64,000 bases of DNA from Bidens hawaiensis (GCA_021521415.1 JAIQDT010001739.1:62001-126000), one strand, 5' to 3'. Counted from the first letter of the stretch, positions 36,249 to 49,129 are shown. A program made the numbers and translations. The notes: a model not told the origin generated them from the sequence alone.

Positions 36249-36644
36249 GTATCACCTTGGAAAGGTGTAGATCAGTTTGGAAAGAAAGGGAAACTAAGTC
36301 CGCGTTTTGTTGGGCCATTCAAAGTTTTTGAAAGAATCGGACCAGTTGCATATCGACCAGAACTACCCGAAGAAATGAAAGGCTTACACGACGTATTTAA
36401 TGTATCAAATATATGCAAGTGTTTAGACGATGAATCTCTTGCAATGCCTTTAAAAGATGCTAAGGTCAATGAAAAGCTCAAGTTTGTGGAACAACCAATT
36501 CAAATCAAAGACAGTATGACTAAATTCCTCTAACGAAAACGACTCAAGTTAGTGAAAGTCCGTTGGGACTCTAGGCGTGTACCTGAGTATACATGAGAAC
36601 TCGAATTAGAAATGAAAAAGAAATACCCGCACCTATTTCAGTAA
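36249..36644 (+). pseudogene. 3' end of a Ty3/Gypsy polyprotein (integrase C-terminal region), broken
   Basis: The 132-codon frame contains KLSPRFVGPFKVFERIGPVA, VFNVSNI and KVRWDSRRVPEYT, the typical C-terminal tail of plant Gypsy integrases of the chromovirus type. Two in-frame stops interrupt it (TAA after MTKFL and TGA after PEYT, where Trp is usual), and everything upstream (RT, integrase core) is missing. The frame then ends naturally in HLFQ-stop. A PPT and an LTR start follow, so this is the 3' stump of a truncated element. Confidence 0.88.
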
Positions 36645-36666
36645 ATCTCGAGGACAAGATTATTCA

Positions 36667-37090
36667 AAAGGTGGGGAGGATGTAACATCTCGAAAACTTT
36701 CATATTAAGTTTAGGCCAAAAACATCAATTTACGAAACTGAGGGACTAAAATGAAAATTTTGAAATTCAAGTTCTTCACGCTATGCGACAGGTTAAATTA
36801 TAAACTCATTGCGATACGCGAAGGTACTACACAAAAAACGAAATTGGGTGGTGTTGCGCTACGCGAAGACCAAATCCATTAGATTTTCGCGCTACGCGAA
36901 GTCTTCGTTAAGTTTCTGTGACACGTGTCAAACCACGTGTCAAGACGTGGCACAATTATATAGGCCACGTATCAACATGTGGCAGGCCCAGAAAATTACG
37001 GCATCACGTATCGCGAAGGTCGCTGGTTTCTAGCCTATAGGGGGGGCACGGGCTTGAGCTTCCACATTCCAAAAACGCCTCCATTTAGTC
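36667..37090 (+). repeat. Polypurine tract and start of a decayed 3' LTR
   Basis: AAAAGGTGGGGAGGA (36666-36680) is a classical PPT, and TGTAACATCTCG begins the LTR at 36681. Inside, the word CTACGCGAAG and variants recur several times (about 36785-37020), as do CACGTGTCA-type words. The right LTR boundary could not be fixed. Confidence 0.65.
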
Positions 37091-40000
37091 ATTTACATAC
37101 ACTTAGCCTAGGGATCCGTGCCAAACTCTCCCGTGAATCAAAGATAGTCTAATATATTCAATTGACTCGATAGGCAAAGTTAATCAATCAAACCTAGACG
37201 GACTCCTTATGAAGAACTAAATCTAGTAATCCTGATCAACAAAGACCTACCAATAACCTAGCACCTTACAACTATTTAGATTAGCAGCACATGTAGGTTT
37301 ATTTGATTAAATAATATTATTCCTATGATCTTATTGTGAATCAATCATAAAATAGTAAAAAACACAAAGTAGATGACCTAATAGCAACCTATCATATGAC
37401 AAACAATAATCAAGGCAATTATGGAATAATAAAACTTAACAAACAACCCTAAGTATCCATATGCATCAACTCAATATAATTCAAACTTTTAACTAGTTCA
37501 TAAAACCGTAACGATAAATAAATCCAAGTCAAAATCAAACATCAACAAAGGTTTATCATGTGCCTAGGCAGTATATAAAGTTTAGCATATCATTATAAAA
37601 TTAAACAAAACAATCATAAAGGAAATCATGGTGAAAAATAATGTAAACGGAAGAAAATAGGTGATAAAACCCGTAGTCTTCATTCTTGATTGAGGAGCAC
37701 TTCACCGGCTGATTCCTTGCTTTCAAACCCTTCAAAAACTCCTCACTTGAGCTCCCAAATTTGTCCAAATCGGCTCTGGTTCGTAGGGTATTCTTAGGGT
37801 TAAGTTTAAAGGTGTCTATATAGACTTTTCAAGGCCCAAAACATGCAAAATCGAACTTTCTGGAATCTGACATCCCGGGGCGCCGCGCGACGAGCCTCCT
37901 CCCTCCTGGTCACACGGCGCGGCAGGCTAGGGGTGGGGCGTGGTCTGGTCCAGTCCGGTCTGGTTCACTTCTGGTTCGGTCTAGTTCGTATCCTGATCCT
38001 CCGGTTTGGCTTGTTTTTGCTTGTTTTTTCGCTCTTTTTCGCTAGTAATATACAAATCCTAATAAAAACAAAAAAAAATTAATAAAATATTAATTAAAAT
38101 ATACAGGGGATTTATATATATTTAGCATTATATCAGAAACTATAAAAGAGAAAAAATATTTTCAAATTGTGTGGTAATTCGTCGACTGGCTCGTAGGTAA
38201 CAACTTTAACGGCGACTTTCCGACGATCGTCCACATGTATTTTTTTAGTGTGTTAAAATGGATGTGTATAACGGAGAACCAGAGTCAAGCAACCCACACT
38301 TTTACGAATTTTGTTTGTTATGTACATTTAATACCAAAGTTAGGTTGAAACCATATGTTTTCCTAAAAGCAAGTACGTTTTTAAGTATGTTGTTATAAGT
38401 TAATGAATGATTTAGATCTACTTATGTTGTTAATTGTGTCAGGTTATCGGATTGACGGGTTGAAATGTATATACACAAATTCTAATCGACTAAAAAACGG
38501 TTCATTTAACCTATTTATCAAAAAAATTAAAAGATTTATTTTAAATATAAAATGTATATAATTTTGAGTTCGTAGAGCAAACAAGTAATATGATTATTAT
38601 TTTTAGAATATTAAAAATTTTGAAATTGGATTGGAAATTGCAAAAGTATATTCAGAAAAATGGAAAACAGAAAAAACAAAAATATATTTACAAAAGTTTT
38701 TTTTAATACTTTGTTAGTCAAGCCACACCCGGCTTGTTTTTAAAACGGGCCGTGTTAATCAACCAAAAACTTGTATTTTTTTCATGTCGAGTTCGGGTCA
38801 TGTTTCGGGTCGTGTTAATAGTTCCCGCTCTTAGATCTACTTTGGCTAATGTGTCGCAGGTTTCCCTTTGGGGACAAGGCAGGTCCGTGGGCCAACGAAA
38901 CCAAGCAAGGGTTTTAGACCTATACTTAATTAAGGTCTCCAAGTCCAAAAGACAAAAACATTAAATATATATATATATTATAACGGATAAAGTAAACTCA
39001 AAATTATGTGATAGTTTGATGGTAAACATGTTTGTTGTTCAGCTGTAGGTCACGAGTTCAAGATCGGTTCTAGGTGTCTTTTCTTTTCTTTTCTTTTTTT
39101 TGAACTTATTCACAGAATCACAGTTTGTTATGAAAAGGCCATAAAATTTCATTTCGATTTAGGCATCTAAAATCTTTAAGCATGCCTGTTTGGGGTGTAT
39201 ATATGCCCTTTGAGGGGTGTCTGATAACTCTGACAAAGGGTCAATGCATTTGTGGCATTTCCACAATTGTACTATTGTGTAAGGTTAATTGATAATGAAC
39301 ATTGTATGGAGCGGATCATAACCTCGTATGATATATGGGTAGATCTCGACAACTAAACCTTTTAACTTATAACGTAAGGTATGATATGATAGAATGCTTT
39401 GTGCTCCTGTGACTCGTAGTACGCACGAATGGCTATTTTATATAGTGACTGTTAAGAATGTGTGAATATTTATAAGCTAAAACTTAGTAAATGAAATAGA
39501 CTTCTAATATGCACATCAAGTTAGCCGATGTTGATCGTTTAAGGGCATGAGTGACATTGAGGCGGGGCTATCTGGTTGAAGACTGACATCTATGTGTTAC
39601 GTTTTTATTTGTATTATGTATTTATATAATATGATTAGTTAATTAACATATATGAAAAAGTGAATATTTTATGTCATTCAAAACTAGACATGCACGTACA
39701 CAGAAATATACATCATATCCTCAAGTCACCATATTGGTTTTAAAGCCATTTGTTCCAAGTGTCATATGTTAAGCACAATAATCCAACAAATAATCTTTTT
39801 ATGTAGGCCACAATGACGAGAATATATGGTGTCTACATGCACATCACATAAACTTTATATCTAGAGCTGGCTTCATTTGAGACCCCATATTCGAAATTTG
39901 TTAAAAAGCACAAAATCCAAGTAACAATCAAAATAAAGTGTATTGTTTTGCTTACACAGAAACATAATCAAATACATTTTATTCTTAACATGAGAACAGT

Positions 40001-40480
40001 GAGAACCAATTTGTTGTTATTATTAGGTTTATTTTTATAGGTTTTTGCTATTATATTTTGTTCGTGTTTGCTAATTTTCGATTATGAGACGTTATAAGTA
40101 TTTGCTGATTTATATTTTGTTGTTATTATTAGATTTTTTCTTTTACTGTTATAAGTATTTGCTGGTATATGCTGTTATTAGTTTGTTCTTGATTTTGATT
40201 CTTTTGTTGTAATTTTTAGGTTTTTTTCTTTGTTATTATAAATTATTGTTTATGTAGATGGTTATTGTAGTTGGTATTGTTTCTTACGTTCTCATTTTTT
40301 ATAAATTTGTATTATTTCTTACGTTCTCACGTTAAGATTAAAATGCACATGAATCTTCCCCTACTTACACACCTTATCATTTGCCTTTTATCTTTTGCTT
40401 CCGTCAAATCATGCTTAGAAATAGACTTCAATGCTATTACACTATGATTTGTTGTGTACATGATCAACGTCCATCATTTA
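37091..40480. other. Intergenic DNA with repeat fragments, no gene
   Basis: The GC-rich patch at 37870-37990 (CGGGGCGCCGCGCGACG, GGTCTGGTC words) looks like a retroelement LTR fragment. The segment 38715-38940 holds ACGGGCCGTGTTA-type words typical of a small MITE. At 39009-39090 a tRNA-like stretch (TAGTTTGATGGTAAAC, then GAGTTCAAGATC) followed by a pyrimidine-rich run (TTTTCTTTTC) suggests a SINE head. Nothing protein-coding is convincing. Confidence 0.4.
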
Positions 40481-41246
40481 GGCGGTGTTTGTCTTTTTAC
40501 AAAAGATCTTCCTGGTCTCTTCTGTCTGCAGCGCGCAGACCACGCGCAGACACTGTCCTCTGCAGACTGTTTGTTTTTCCGAAGACGTTTCATTAAAAAA
40601 ACATCTGTGCGCCCTCTTCTTGGTGTAGACTTGGACCATAGTCTTCCAACCTCTTATAAACTCATTATTTTCATCAGATATCAATTAAGTTATTAAGTTT
40701 TTGTTAATTGAGTTGTTCAACTGAGTTGTTAATTGATTATTTTTTTTTCAATTATAATTTTGCATAATTGTTCAAGTATTATTAGTTTTTAGTTGAAAAA
40801 AGTTTGTAGAAAGTTAATGATTATAAAAAGTCTATAGAAAGTTTTTAGTTGAAAAGGGTTTGTAGAAAGTTTAGGTTTATGTCATCGGCTTGGGGGTTGT
40901 TTTAAGCTCGAGCTTTGGCTCGTTTCATTCATTATGTATGAACTATCTACTTTCGAAAACAATTGAAGAAACTTTTGGAGGAAAAAACATTCACATGGAA
41001 AATTGTTAATGTAACTTTTATAATTTGCTATTTCAAAGGTATAAAATTTGAATTTATATATTTTTAATTGTTACAGGATAATTGTGTTTTTGGTATTGAG
41101 CTTATATTGAAAGTTTTAGCAGTTTGCAGACGTTAAAAAACAAACAGTCTTCTTCTTGCAGAGTGCAGAGGTTTGGTCCACCTCTTCTGCTACAGATGTG
41201 GTCCGCAGACTGCAGACATTTTACCTCTAAAAAAACAAACAGCACC
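40481..41246. mobile_element. Non-autonomous PIF/Harbinger-like element, 766 bp, TTA TSD
   Basis: The left end is GGCGGTGTTTGTCTTTTTA; the right end, reverse-complemented, is GGTGCTGTTTGTTTTTTTA. It is flanked by TTA at 40478-40480 and 41247-41249. A G-rich TGTTTG terminus and a 3-bp TTA duplication are diagnostic of PIF/Harbinger (Tourist-type) elements. GCAGAC/GTCTGC words cluster near both ends as subterminal repeats. No transposase frame. Confidence 0.82.
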
Positions 41247-42184
41247 TTAGGCTCTTGTAACCACTACTTAATTAGTACAAAAACGATCATCAATATATTT
41301 TAATTAGGTTATTGAACTTAAATCCTTGTCGCAATTGGTTTTTACGATTATTCTTTTACCTGAATATTTTATGACCAAACTTAGCGGCGAAAGTTTCGCC
41401 TCAAATTAGTCGCAAAATTTTGTGATCAACACTATTGACTTTATTACCTTTTTTAGAAATATTTGGACCATTTTTGTGACCTTTTATTTAGAGTTATTGG
41501 ATTTAAAGATTTAAATACTCTTAATTTTCATTTGAGGTTGGGATTCGGGAACACTCTCAAATATCGGCATGTTTTCCACCATTCCCAACTTTTACTTTAT
41601 TTTCCTATGACACTCCCAAACATAACAAGCTCTAGCTCCGTTAGTTTTCTTGATGAGTCTCACGTACACGACCACCTCATTTATTTAATGATGTGACATG
41701 CTCATGTGACGTTTTTTAAAAAACTTATGAGTCTCACACCACCACCTCATCTTTCTTCTCAATAAAACTCTAAATAAACGAAATCAACTAGAAAACAAGA
41801 AATGTTGTGCGACTAAACTCTAATGACTTACCGGATACTACAAATTTCTTTTTATTTTTTCATAATTAGGAATATTTATTATATAATTTATGGTTGCTAG
41901 TTGCTTTTGTATTTTTATGAACCTGATAAAGGGGTGCATGAAAGTGCAAAGCCTAATCGTTTGGAAAGAACTTCTCAATCATCTCTAAACCATCATGTCA
42001 GAAAAACAAACTAATATAAAAGTTAAAACTAATTTAAAAAATATAAAAGTAATATAAAATATAAGAGTAGTTTAAACGTACAAAAGTATAAATAAAATGG
42101 CATCTTCTGCTTTGGCTTGTTTTCGTGAAATGATTTCAAGCGTCGATTTTTAGCGGCTTTACTAACTAAGAGACCATCCCTTCT

Positions 42185-43600
42185 AAAGCCCAACATGCAT
42201 TAGCAAGTGCTCTTTTTAGTAAAATTGTTCACGACATAGAGTCACACTTTGACATGACAAGTAGACAAAGAGTCATTTTTGAGTGTCTACGAGCACCACA
42301 TGCTCAAGATTTTCTTCTTGCTATCCCTATAGATAGGTTAGGCCAGCATATGTTTCCAGTGGAGTATGGTACTATCCTTAACTAGCGCCTTATGATTCCT
42401 CTATTTCTGGTTGAAGAGATATGCCCTGTTTGTCGTAAGGCATGTTTAGACTCATATGGGGAGCACGCAGTGCATTGTAAAGAGCTCCTGGGTAGGGCTG
42501 TAAACGAACCGAACGAACACGAACAATGCCTTGTTCATGTTCGTTCGTTAAGTAAATAATGTGTTCACGAACAGTTCACGAACACTTACCGAACGAGATT
42601 TTATGTTCGTGTTCGTTTATTAAATAATTTAATGTGTTCATGAACGCAAACGAACACAAATAAAATCGGCAGAGCCTAGAGATTCAGACCGATGTATTCA
42701 TCAATGTGAATAATGAAAGCCTGTACACGAATTGAATGAACATGAACAAGGGTATGTTCTTGTTCGTTTATTTAACTTTAAAAGAACAGGGACACTTAAT
42801 CAAACAAATATTTATGTTCATGTTCGTTTATTTAAAAATGGACATTTGTGTTCATTTGTTTAAAATCTAAACTAACATAACTGAATAAAGATAAACGAAC
42901 ATGTATGAACAAACATAAATAAACACAAATATAAACGAACTTAAATGAAAACACTTAAATGAACACAAATTAACAAATATAAAACCTTTAAGCAGATGAC
43001 ATATCCAGATAATATTAAATTATTTTCTATTAATGTTAATACATAAATGAACATAAATAAACGAACATAAACGAACGTTCATGTACATAAATGAACTAAC
43101 GGAACATGTGTTCATGTTCGTTCGTTTAATTAAACGAACACAAATTTTTTGTTCATGTTCGTTCGTTTATTAAATAAACGAACATAAACGAACTTCCCGT
43201 CGAACGGTTCACGATAGTTCACTGAACGTTCGGTTCGTTTACAGGCCTACTCCTAGGGTTCAAGCACCGACATGATCTGGTTAGGGATGTGCTCTTTGAC
43301 ATATTTAGGCGGGCCGGATTTTCTGTTAATAAAGAAGCACCTGCGAATTTCCTGACTGACCCGTCGGATAAAAGATCATTTCTTCAACCGGCTGATATTT
43401 TTGTGTTTGGATGAATAGGAGGAAAATATGCATGTCTGATTTTAACAGGGGTTTCACCTCTGGTGGGCTTAGGGAGAGCAGAATGGTGTTTCCGTGAAAA
43501 GAGCTCAAGCCGGTCGGGAATGGAATGCCTCGGTACACAGATAGCGGACCGGTGTTTCCGTGGGTCCCAAAACACCCTGACTCTCCTGCCTAGCCGATGC
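42185..43600 (+). pseudogene. Reverse-transcriptase-family C-terminal region, broken and interrupted by a MITE
   Basis: The frame from 42185 (KAQHALASALFSKIVHDIES...) includes RQRVIFECLRAPHAQDFLLA, a zinc-finger-like CPVC...GEHAVHC and, after the MITE at 42493-43249, FKHRHDLVRDVLFDIFRRAG and SFLQPADIFVF. This resembles the C-terminal part of a repetitive plant 'reverse transcriptase domain' gene family. There is an in-frame TAG before RLMIPLF and a TGA after DIFVFG, and later frames drift. No catalytic RT region is visible upstream. The gene was dead, or died, around the MITE insertion. Confidence 0.75.
42493..43249. mobile_element. hAT-like MITE, 757 bp, rich in GTTCGTT
   Basis: The ends are TAGGGCTGTAAACGAACCG and, reverse-complemented from the right, TAGGCCTGTAAACGAACCG: terminal inverted repeats of about 19 bp with a single difference. 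The flanks CTCCTGGG (42485-42492) and CTCCTAGG (43250-43257) match 7 of 8, fitting a slightly mutated 8-bp duplication. The interior is almost entirely GTTCG/CGAAC-type sequence with no coding potential. Confidence 0.85.
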
Positions 43601-44120
43601 CATACTCATAAAGCACTGAAATATAACCGTTGAATTGAAATTTATGATATGATATTATATTAATCCATACATAGCACACGTCTCAAAGCTAGATAAGCTT
43701 TTACCAAAGCACATCTTTTTTGGATTTAATCACAACGCACCAGGAGTCCTGGTATGTCTATGGGACCCACTACAGATTATTCGTGCTGACATGGCAAAAG
43801 TTATTGGTGGAATTTTAGCATTGTGGAGTGGCTTCATAATAATAAAGCAAAAATTATGGTGGAAAATTGGGAAAAATATGGGTTGTATTCCATAAACCAA
43901 ATTGGATGTGGGTGACACGTCAGAAAGTGGCCATTAGAGGCCCCACTGACAATGGGTCATGTACCCTAAAATGGGAAGTATGAGCAAGCGTTTGCGTGGG
44001 TCAAGTGGATCATAGTCCTAAGAAACCATCCAATTTGGGACTTGAAATGACACATTTTAATAAATAATTGATTTCACATATACCAAAACCTATAATGTTA
44101 TCATGTCATATTGGGATACA

Positions 44121-44164
44121 TTATCATCATCATCATTATCATCATCATCATCATCATCATCATC
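44121..44164. repeat. (ATC)n microsatellite
   Basis: About 14 ATC/CAT units with one interruption (ATT). Confidence 0.95.
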
Positions 44165-44330
44165 GTACTCAGTATATCCCACCAATAGCAAAGCTATGGT
44201 AGGGTCTGAGGAGGGTAAGATGTAGACAGCCTTACCTCTACCCTCTAGGAATAGAGAGGCTGCTTCCGGTGAGACCCCCGGCTCGATAGTAATTTTGCAT
44301 CAAGCCTTGGACATAAGGCACATAACACTC
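44165..44330. repeat. Common plant interspersed repeat (SINE-like segment)
   Basis: It contains GGGTCTGAGGAGGGTAAGAT, a CAGCCTTACCTCTACCCT-type block and AGAGGCTGCTTCCGGTGAGA. This combination is a widespread plant short-repeat motif (recognised from memory; family not certain). The (ATC)n run lies directly 5' of it. No gene. Confidence 0.45.
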
Positions 44331-45277
44331 AACCATCGCCGATTGGTGCATGTACCCTTGTCTTTCGGCTATCAACGCCACCACATGATGCCTGATTAAC
44401 CTTCCGCCACTTTTGACGTTATTTTCACAAGATTGGTAAAATAACGTCAAAATTTGTGCAATTTCACTTTTGCCCACCCGAGGGTTCACACATATATACA
44501 TTATATGCGCGCACCACAAAGCTGGGCGAATACAGTCTATACAAATATATTCAATAATTGTTAGGGCTAAAGTTAAGAACATTAGGTTACTTTAGAAAGA
44601 CGAAAAGTAATCGTTATAACTGATTTGTGTATGAAAGAAAATAATTTTAATAGAAGAAACACTCATTAGGAATTAATTTAGTAGGGTTATATTTACATGT
44701 TCCTAGGGTTGGCTAGTTTGGCTTGTCGGACGGGTTCGATCACGAATCAACAATACCTTTGGAGAAAATTAGTAGCTTTCTTGTGTACTTAATTAGCCAA
44801 ACCACGTCAGGGTAAGATATGTTCTATGGATTTAAGGGGTCTGTTACAAAAATATTATAAGTTTGAAGAACGAATAACTATTCTTTTCTCTAGCAAATCG
44901 GAAGTAGGAAGTCGATTAAAGTGACTTTAATGGGCACCTAATTGTTTCAGTTATAATCAGCATCAAATGATGTGAACATGTTTGTTTCAATTAAAACCCA
45001 GTACTCACCAGAATCATCTAAGGAATAGAACCACCCATCATTGTCATTCATTTGCTCTACCTTTATTTAGATGGACTAAGCATTCTCCTCGTAATTGTCT
45101 TGGAGCCAACATGCAATCCCCTCTTCTATTCACTGAACCAAGTAGGATGTGAACCAAGCTTCCAACAACTAATTATTTGTCATACAACACAATTTTTACT
45201 AATCTTAATTAAATGTTGCATAAACCTACTTTTTCTTACTTTTATTTTTAATTTTTAAACAATTTAGCTATGCTCAA

Positions 45278-45330
45278 TCTATCTAATCTAATCTAACTAT
45301 ACTATTAAAGCAAAACAAGTTGTCCACATG
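45278..45330 (+). mobile_element. Helitron 5' end-like sequence
   Basis: AATCTAACTATACTATTAAAG has the TCTA...TATTAAAGC layout of plant Helitron 5' ends. A matching 3' hairpin with CTRR was not located, so the extent is unknown. The sequence up to about 46500 is repeat-like, including a GC-rich LTR-like patch at 45920-45990. Confidence 0.4.
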
Positions 45331-46534
45331 TCATTTAACTAAACACTCCACATAGGATTCCAAGTAGATGCCATGTCACAATTTCCTATTAAAGTAAAAA
45401 TTTCAGATCCAAAGTTATATGTAAAAGTTAAGCGAGTAAACTTCTCGAAAACGACCAAAACGGGCCGGAAAATGCATAAATATGAGTTCAAATGCCCAAA
45501 AGTCTTAAATGAGGATGAAAATAGTTTTCTTAACATAAAATAACTTTGAACAACTGAAAATATAAAAAACATATACCCCAAAAGGATTGAAATGCAAGAT
45601 TCGGTTCCGCTGACTCTTAAAGTCAATCTTAAGCAAAACTAGCTAGAAAAACTTGTAAGATCAAACACTTTGGGAGAAGAAGATGACAATGAGCAGGGAA
45701 AAATGACTGAGATAGATGGGATATTTATGGACGAGGACTAGGATTATTTAAAATAATTTTTGATTTAAATAAATTAACCAGGGATAAAAACATGTTTGGA
45801 GGGTTCTAGAATAATTATGGCTTGAGTCTTGGTCATTTTGGTTGGTTAGGGCACGAGTTCGGGCCTTGACCGAGCTTAAATAAACCAAAAAACGTTAAAA
45901 AATGATTTTTTTTCTTGCTAAACTGAACTGTGGGCTGCTGCGCAGCGCTGAGGCCAGCCCTACGCACCACGTGAGGTGGGGGTTCTCGGCCAAACTTTGC
46001 TTTTTTGCACTTTTAGTCCCTGTAGTTCGTTTTAGGTCGTTTTAAGCACAAAATAAGCGTTTTAAACACCGTTAAAGACTTTGGAACAAAAAGATAGGTG
46101 TGAAACATGATTATAACATAAAATTCTTTGTTTTATTAATATCCAATGATCCGAAAGCCAAAACAAGTCGGGTTTACAATACAAAAATGAGTATAAATGC
46201 GAACTGATGACGGATGTCACCCTACGTATGATTATCTATGAAACTGTTTATCAATACTAGTATTCTAAGTATGTCATGATTATAAATTTGATCTGATATG
46301 ACGGAAAATTTGCAACATATAACAACATGTCATCGCCAAATCTTTATTGACACGCTTCATAGCCATATATAGGTGTCGTCGCCTGAGTGACGACGCAAAA
46401 AGGTCCAAAAGGTTGTTGTTATGGATGTTGTTGCTATAGGGGGTCTACAGCGACGACATGTCATTCTATGACAAGTTTTTGTAGGGTGTAAAACTAATTA
46501 AACATATTTATAAAATCTTAATCAATATCAATTA

Positions 46535-46563
46535 TTATTATTATTAGTAGTAGTAGTAGTAGT
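46535..46563. repeat. (ATT)n(AGT)n compound microsatellite
   Basis: Short ATT run followed by AGT units. Confidence 0.85.
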
Positions 46564-46584
46564 ATACAACGCAATAATAAATTG

Positions 46585-46905
46585 GATGTGGCTCAATGGT
46601 AGAGCACTCACTTTACTAGTGAGAGGTAGGGGGATCAAACCTCACTGTCACCAATTTATATGGGAGATATGAGGGATGACCCTGGCTTGCCAGGGTTCGA
46701 GTGCTGATCTCACCCGGTTTTACCGGCTCCTCGCTGTCGTGCCGTTTGGCAGGCGTGAGGGTCGGGTTTTATCCGGGGAATCCCTCAATAGGTGGACCGC
46801 TAGGGGCTCCGTCCGTCCGGACTAGTGGCCGGCTCGAGCTACCTTTAGCCAATGGTGGCCGCGTACGGAATACCCGGCGTTACTTAGTTGGTTGTTTCAA
46901 AAAAA
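46585..46905 (+). mobile_element. tRNA-derived SINE with A-tail
   Basis: The tRNA-like head has an A box (TGGCTCAATGGTAGAGCACT) and, about 30 bases on, a B-box-like GGATCAAACC. A GC-rich tRNA-unrelated body follows (CCGGTTTTACCGGCTCC, GGTGGACCGCTAGGGGCTCC), ending GTTGGTTGTTTC with an A-run at 46899-46904. An AATAATAAAT stretch precedes it and ACAATAAAT-type sequence follows, but no clean target duplication was found. Confidence 0.65.
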
Positions 46906-47400
46906 TATATATATACAACACAATAAATTAATGGACTAAATAAGATGGATTATATATATGTGGGCATCTCCAAGATTTAGTTAAAGTTTGATTACTAAAA
47001 AATGAATTTAAAACCTTGTGGAAAGAAGATTGTTCTAAATAATAAAAGTAATTAGTTAATTAAAGTTTATAGAAAACAACTTTGAAAATTTTTTAACAGT
47101 CTTAGAAGTTTGAAACTTAATATACATATAAAACCTCTAACAAGATATATATTTGATCAGCTGTTACACTTTCTTATAATTATTTTATTTGTGTTTCACG
47201 AAATAATCGGAAAAGAGGTATGTGAGGCCTAAAATGAAAATTTGAAAAGAGAAAGCAGAGATGCATAGCCTTTAAAACCTTTAATACAACTTGAATCTTT
47301 TATTTAGCTCGCCAAAAAACTTTATGATATAATTGAATTCTAAAACTTATAAACCGTATATGTTAATGGCTAGCTGACCCACCATCCACTACAATCTCCC

Positions 47401-47408
47401 TATATATA
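47401..47408 (+). promoter_or_regulatory. TATA box of the SWEET gene
   Basis: TATATATA lies 104-111 bases upstream of the SWEET ATG at 47512, predicting transcription start near 47430-47435. An upstream ATG at 47430 opens an overlapping out-of-frame ORF; whether it is transcribed depends on the exact start site. Confidence 0.6.
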
Positions 47409-47511
47409 CCATCTCTTCCACCGTTACTTATGCACCAATCATCACCGCCAGCAGCAACTGCCACCATCACGAGCAGTTCACTGCAATTTGATAACAAAAG
47501 CTGCAGTGACA

Positions 47512-49129
47512 ATGGTTATTGCTGGTCATTTCCCTCACCTCTCTTTTGCATTTGGTCTTATGGGTACTCTCTCTCTCTCTCTCTAATCACCACTTACCAT
47601 CAATGTTCCGATCGATAACCGGCTAATAATCATGTAATGTATTGAAGGATCACATACTGTGAATAATATTAATACATACAACTTAATGCATGTATGCAAA
47701 TATATATAAAAGTTACTTTCCATGCACGTAACACACTCAAAACCCTAGCTAACAAATGCTTGTAATATTATTCATTTGCAGGCAATATTGTCTCATTCAT
47801 GGTGTTTCTTTCCCCTTTGTAAGTTTTTCTATTCACTTGATTCTTTTCAACACAAATCAGTATAAATTAGTCTAGTTTGTGTATATTTTTGTAATTATAT
47901 GTATATATGTTGTTACTTGATGCATGGATTAAACAATTTTGACATGAATAACGTTAGGCCGACATTCTACAAAGTTTACAAAAAGAAGTCAACAGAGGGG
48001 TTTCAGTCCATACCTTACGTGGTGGGATTATTTAGTGCCATGCTTTGGATCTATTACGCGTTGCTAAAGGGCAATGCCATGCTTTTGATCACCATCAACT
48101 CAGTTGGCATTGTCATACAAACTTTTTATCTATGTGTTTATGTCTTCTATGCCCCAAAGAAAGCCAGGGTATGCATATTCTTATATTACAATCATCTGTT
48201 TTGATTATTGTTACTTTCTTCATTAGCTCTGATTCGAAGCGCACATTATTTCATGTGTAGATGGATAGTTTGAAGCTAATCATGTTGTTCATAGTTATTG
48301 GATTTGGGTTGATTGTTCTCCTAACTCAATTCCTTACAAAAGGCGCTCAACGTGGTGTGATTGTTGGATGGGTGTGCCTTGTATTTGCTTTGTGCGTGTT
48401 TGTCGCACCATTAGGTGTTCTGGTACGTACAAACGATATAAAAAACAATAATGACTGGTGGCGGATCTAGGTTTCTAGAGAGTATATACTATAGTACTCT
48501 TACAAAAAGATAATTGAAAAAAAAGGAATTATAAACTGAGTTACTATGATATTGTAAGAACTTAATTAATTTATAGAAGTATGTAATATGTCCACGTGCA
48601 ACAACATATAATAATAATAACCCTTGGGAAAAACTATTCATTTATTAAATATGCTTGATTTCTTTCAACAGAGACAAGTGATAAGGACAAAAAGTGTTGA
48701 ATACATGCCAATTATGTTGTCGCTAGCACTCACACTCAGTGCGGTTATGTGGTTCTTTTATGGGTTGTTTCTTGGGGACATTAACATTGCGGTACGCTCA
48801 ACTTAAAAAATATTTTATATTCATCAGACATTTTCTAACATGAGCTTTCTTGTTTATAGATACCAAATACGCTCGGATTCACCTTTGGTATCTTTCAGAT
48901 CATACTTTACTTTGTGTATAAGAATAAGAGGCCAGTTATCAACGACAAGATCATAGAATTCAAAGAGAAAATGAATGAAATTGATGAACCAGGAGTCATG
49001 GAAGAAAAAGATCAACACGCAATCGATATGGTGATGGTGAACGCGCTTATAAACGCTCCAAATGCGCATGGTGTGGCTGTTGTTCCGGGTCCAGTTTTGG
49101 CTAACCACACAATTGAAGCCCAAGCTTGA
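47512..49129 (+). CDS. SWEET bidirectional sugar transporter, 6 exons, 283 aa
   Basis: Exons: 47512-47563, 47782-47818, 47958-48168, 48261-48422, 48672-48791, 48860-49129. All introns are GT-AG and phases close into 284 codons including the stop. It has two MtN3/saliva triple-helix bundles (about residues 10-95 and 103-215; seven membrane helices in all). The four conserved prolines are visible at P29 (SPL), P49 (SIPYV), P150 (APL) and P167 (MPIM), as are the two substrate-pocket asparagines N77 and N197. The hydrophilic cytosolic tail of about 70 residues is long. These proteins export sugars down their gradient at the plasma membrane. The long tail and [11 protein letters not shown] motif suggest clade III (sucrose-type, SWEET9-15), which is an inference. 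The start was chosen because [18 protein letters not shown] gives the usual N-terminus. (CT)n lies in intron 1. Confidence 0.93.
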
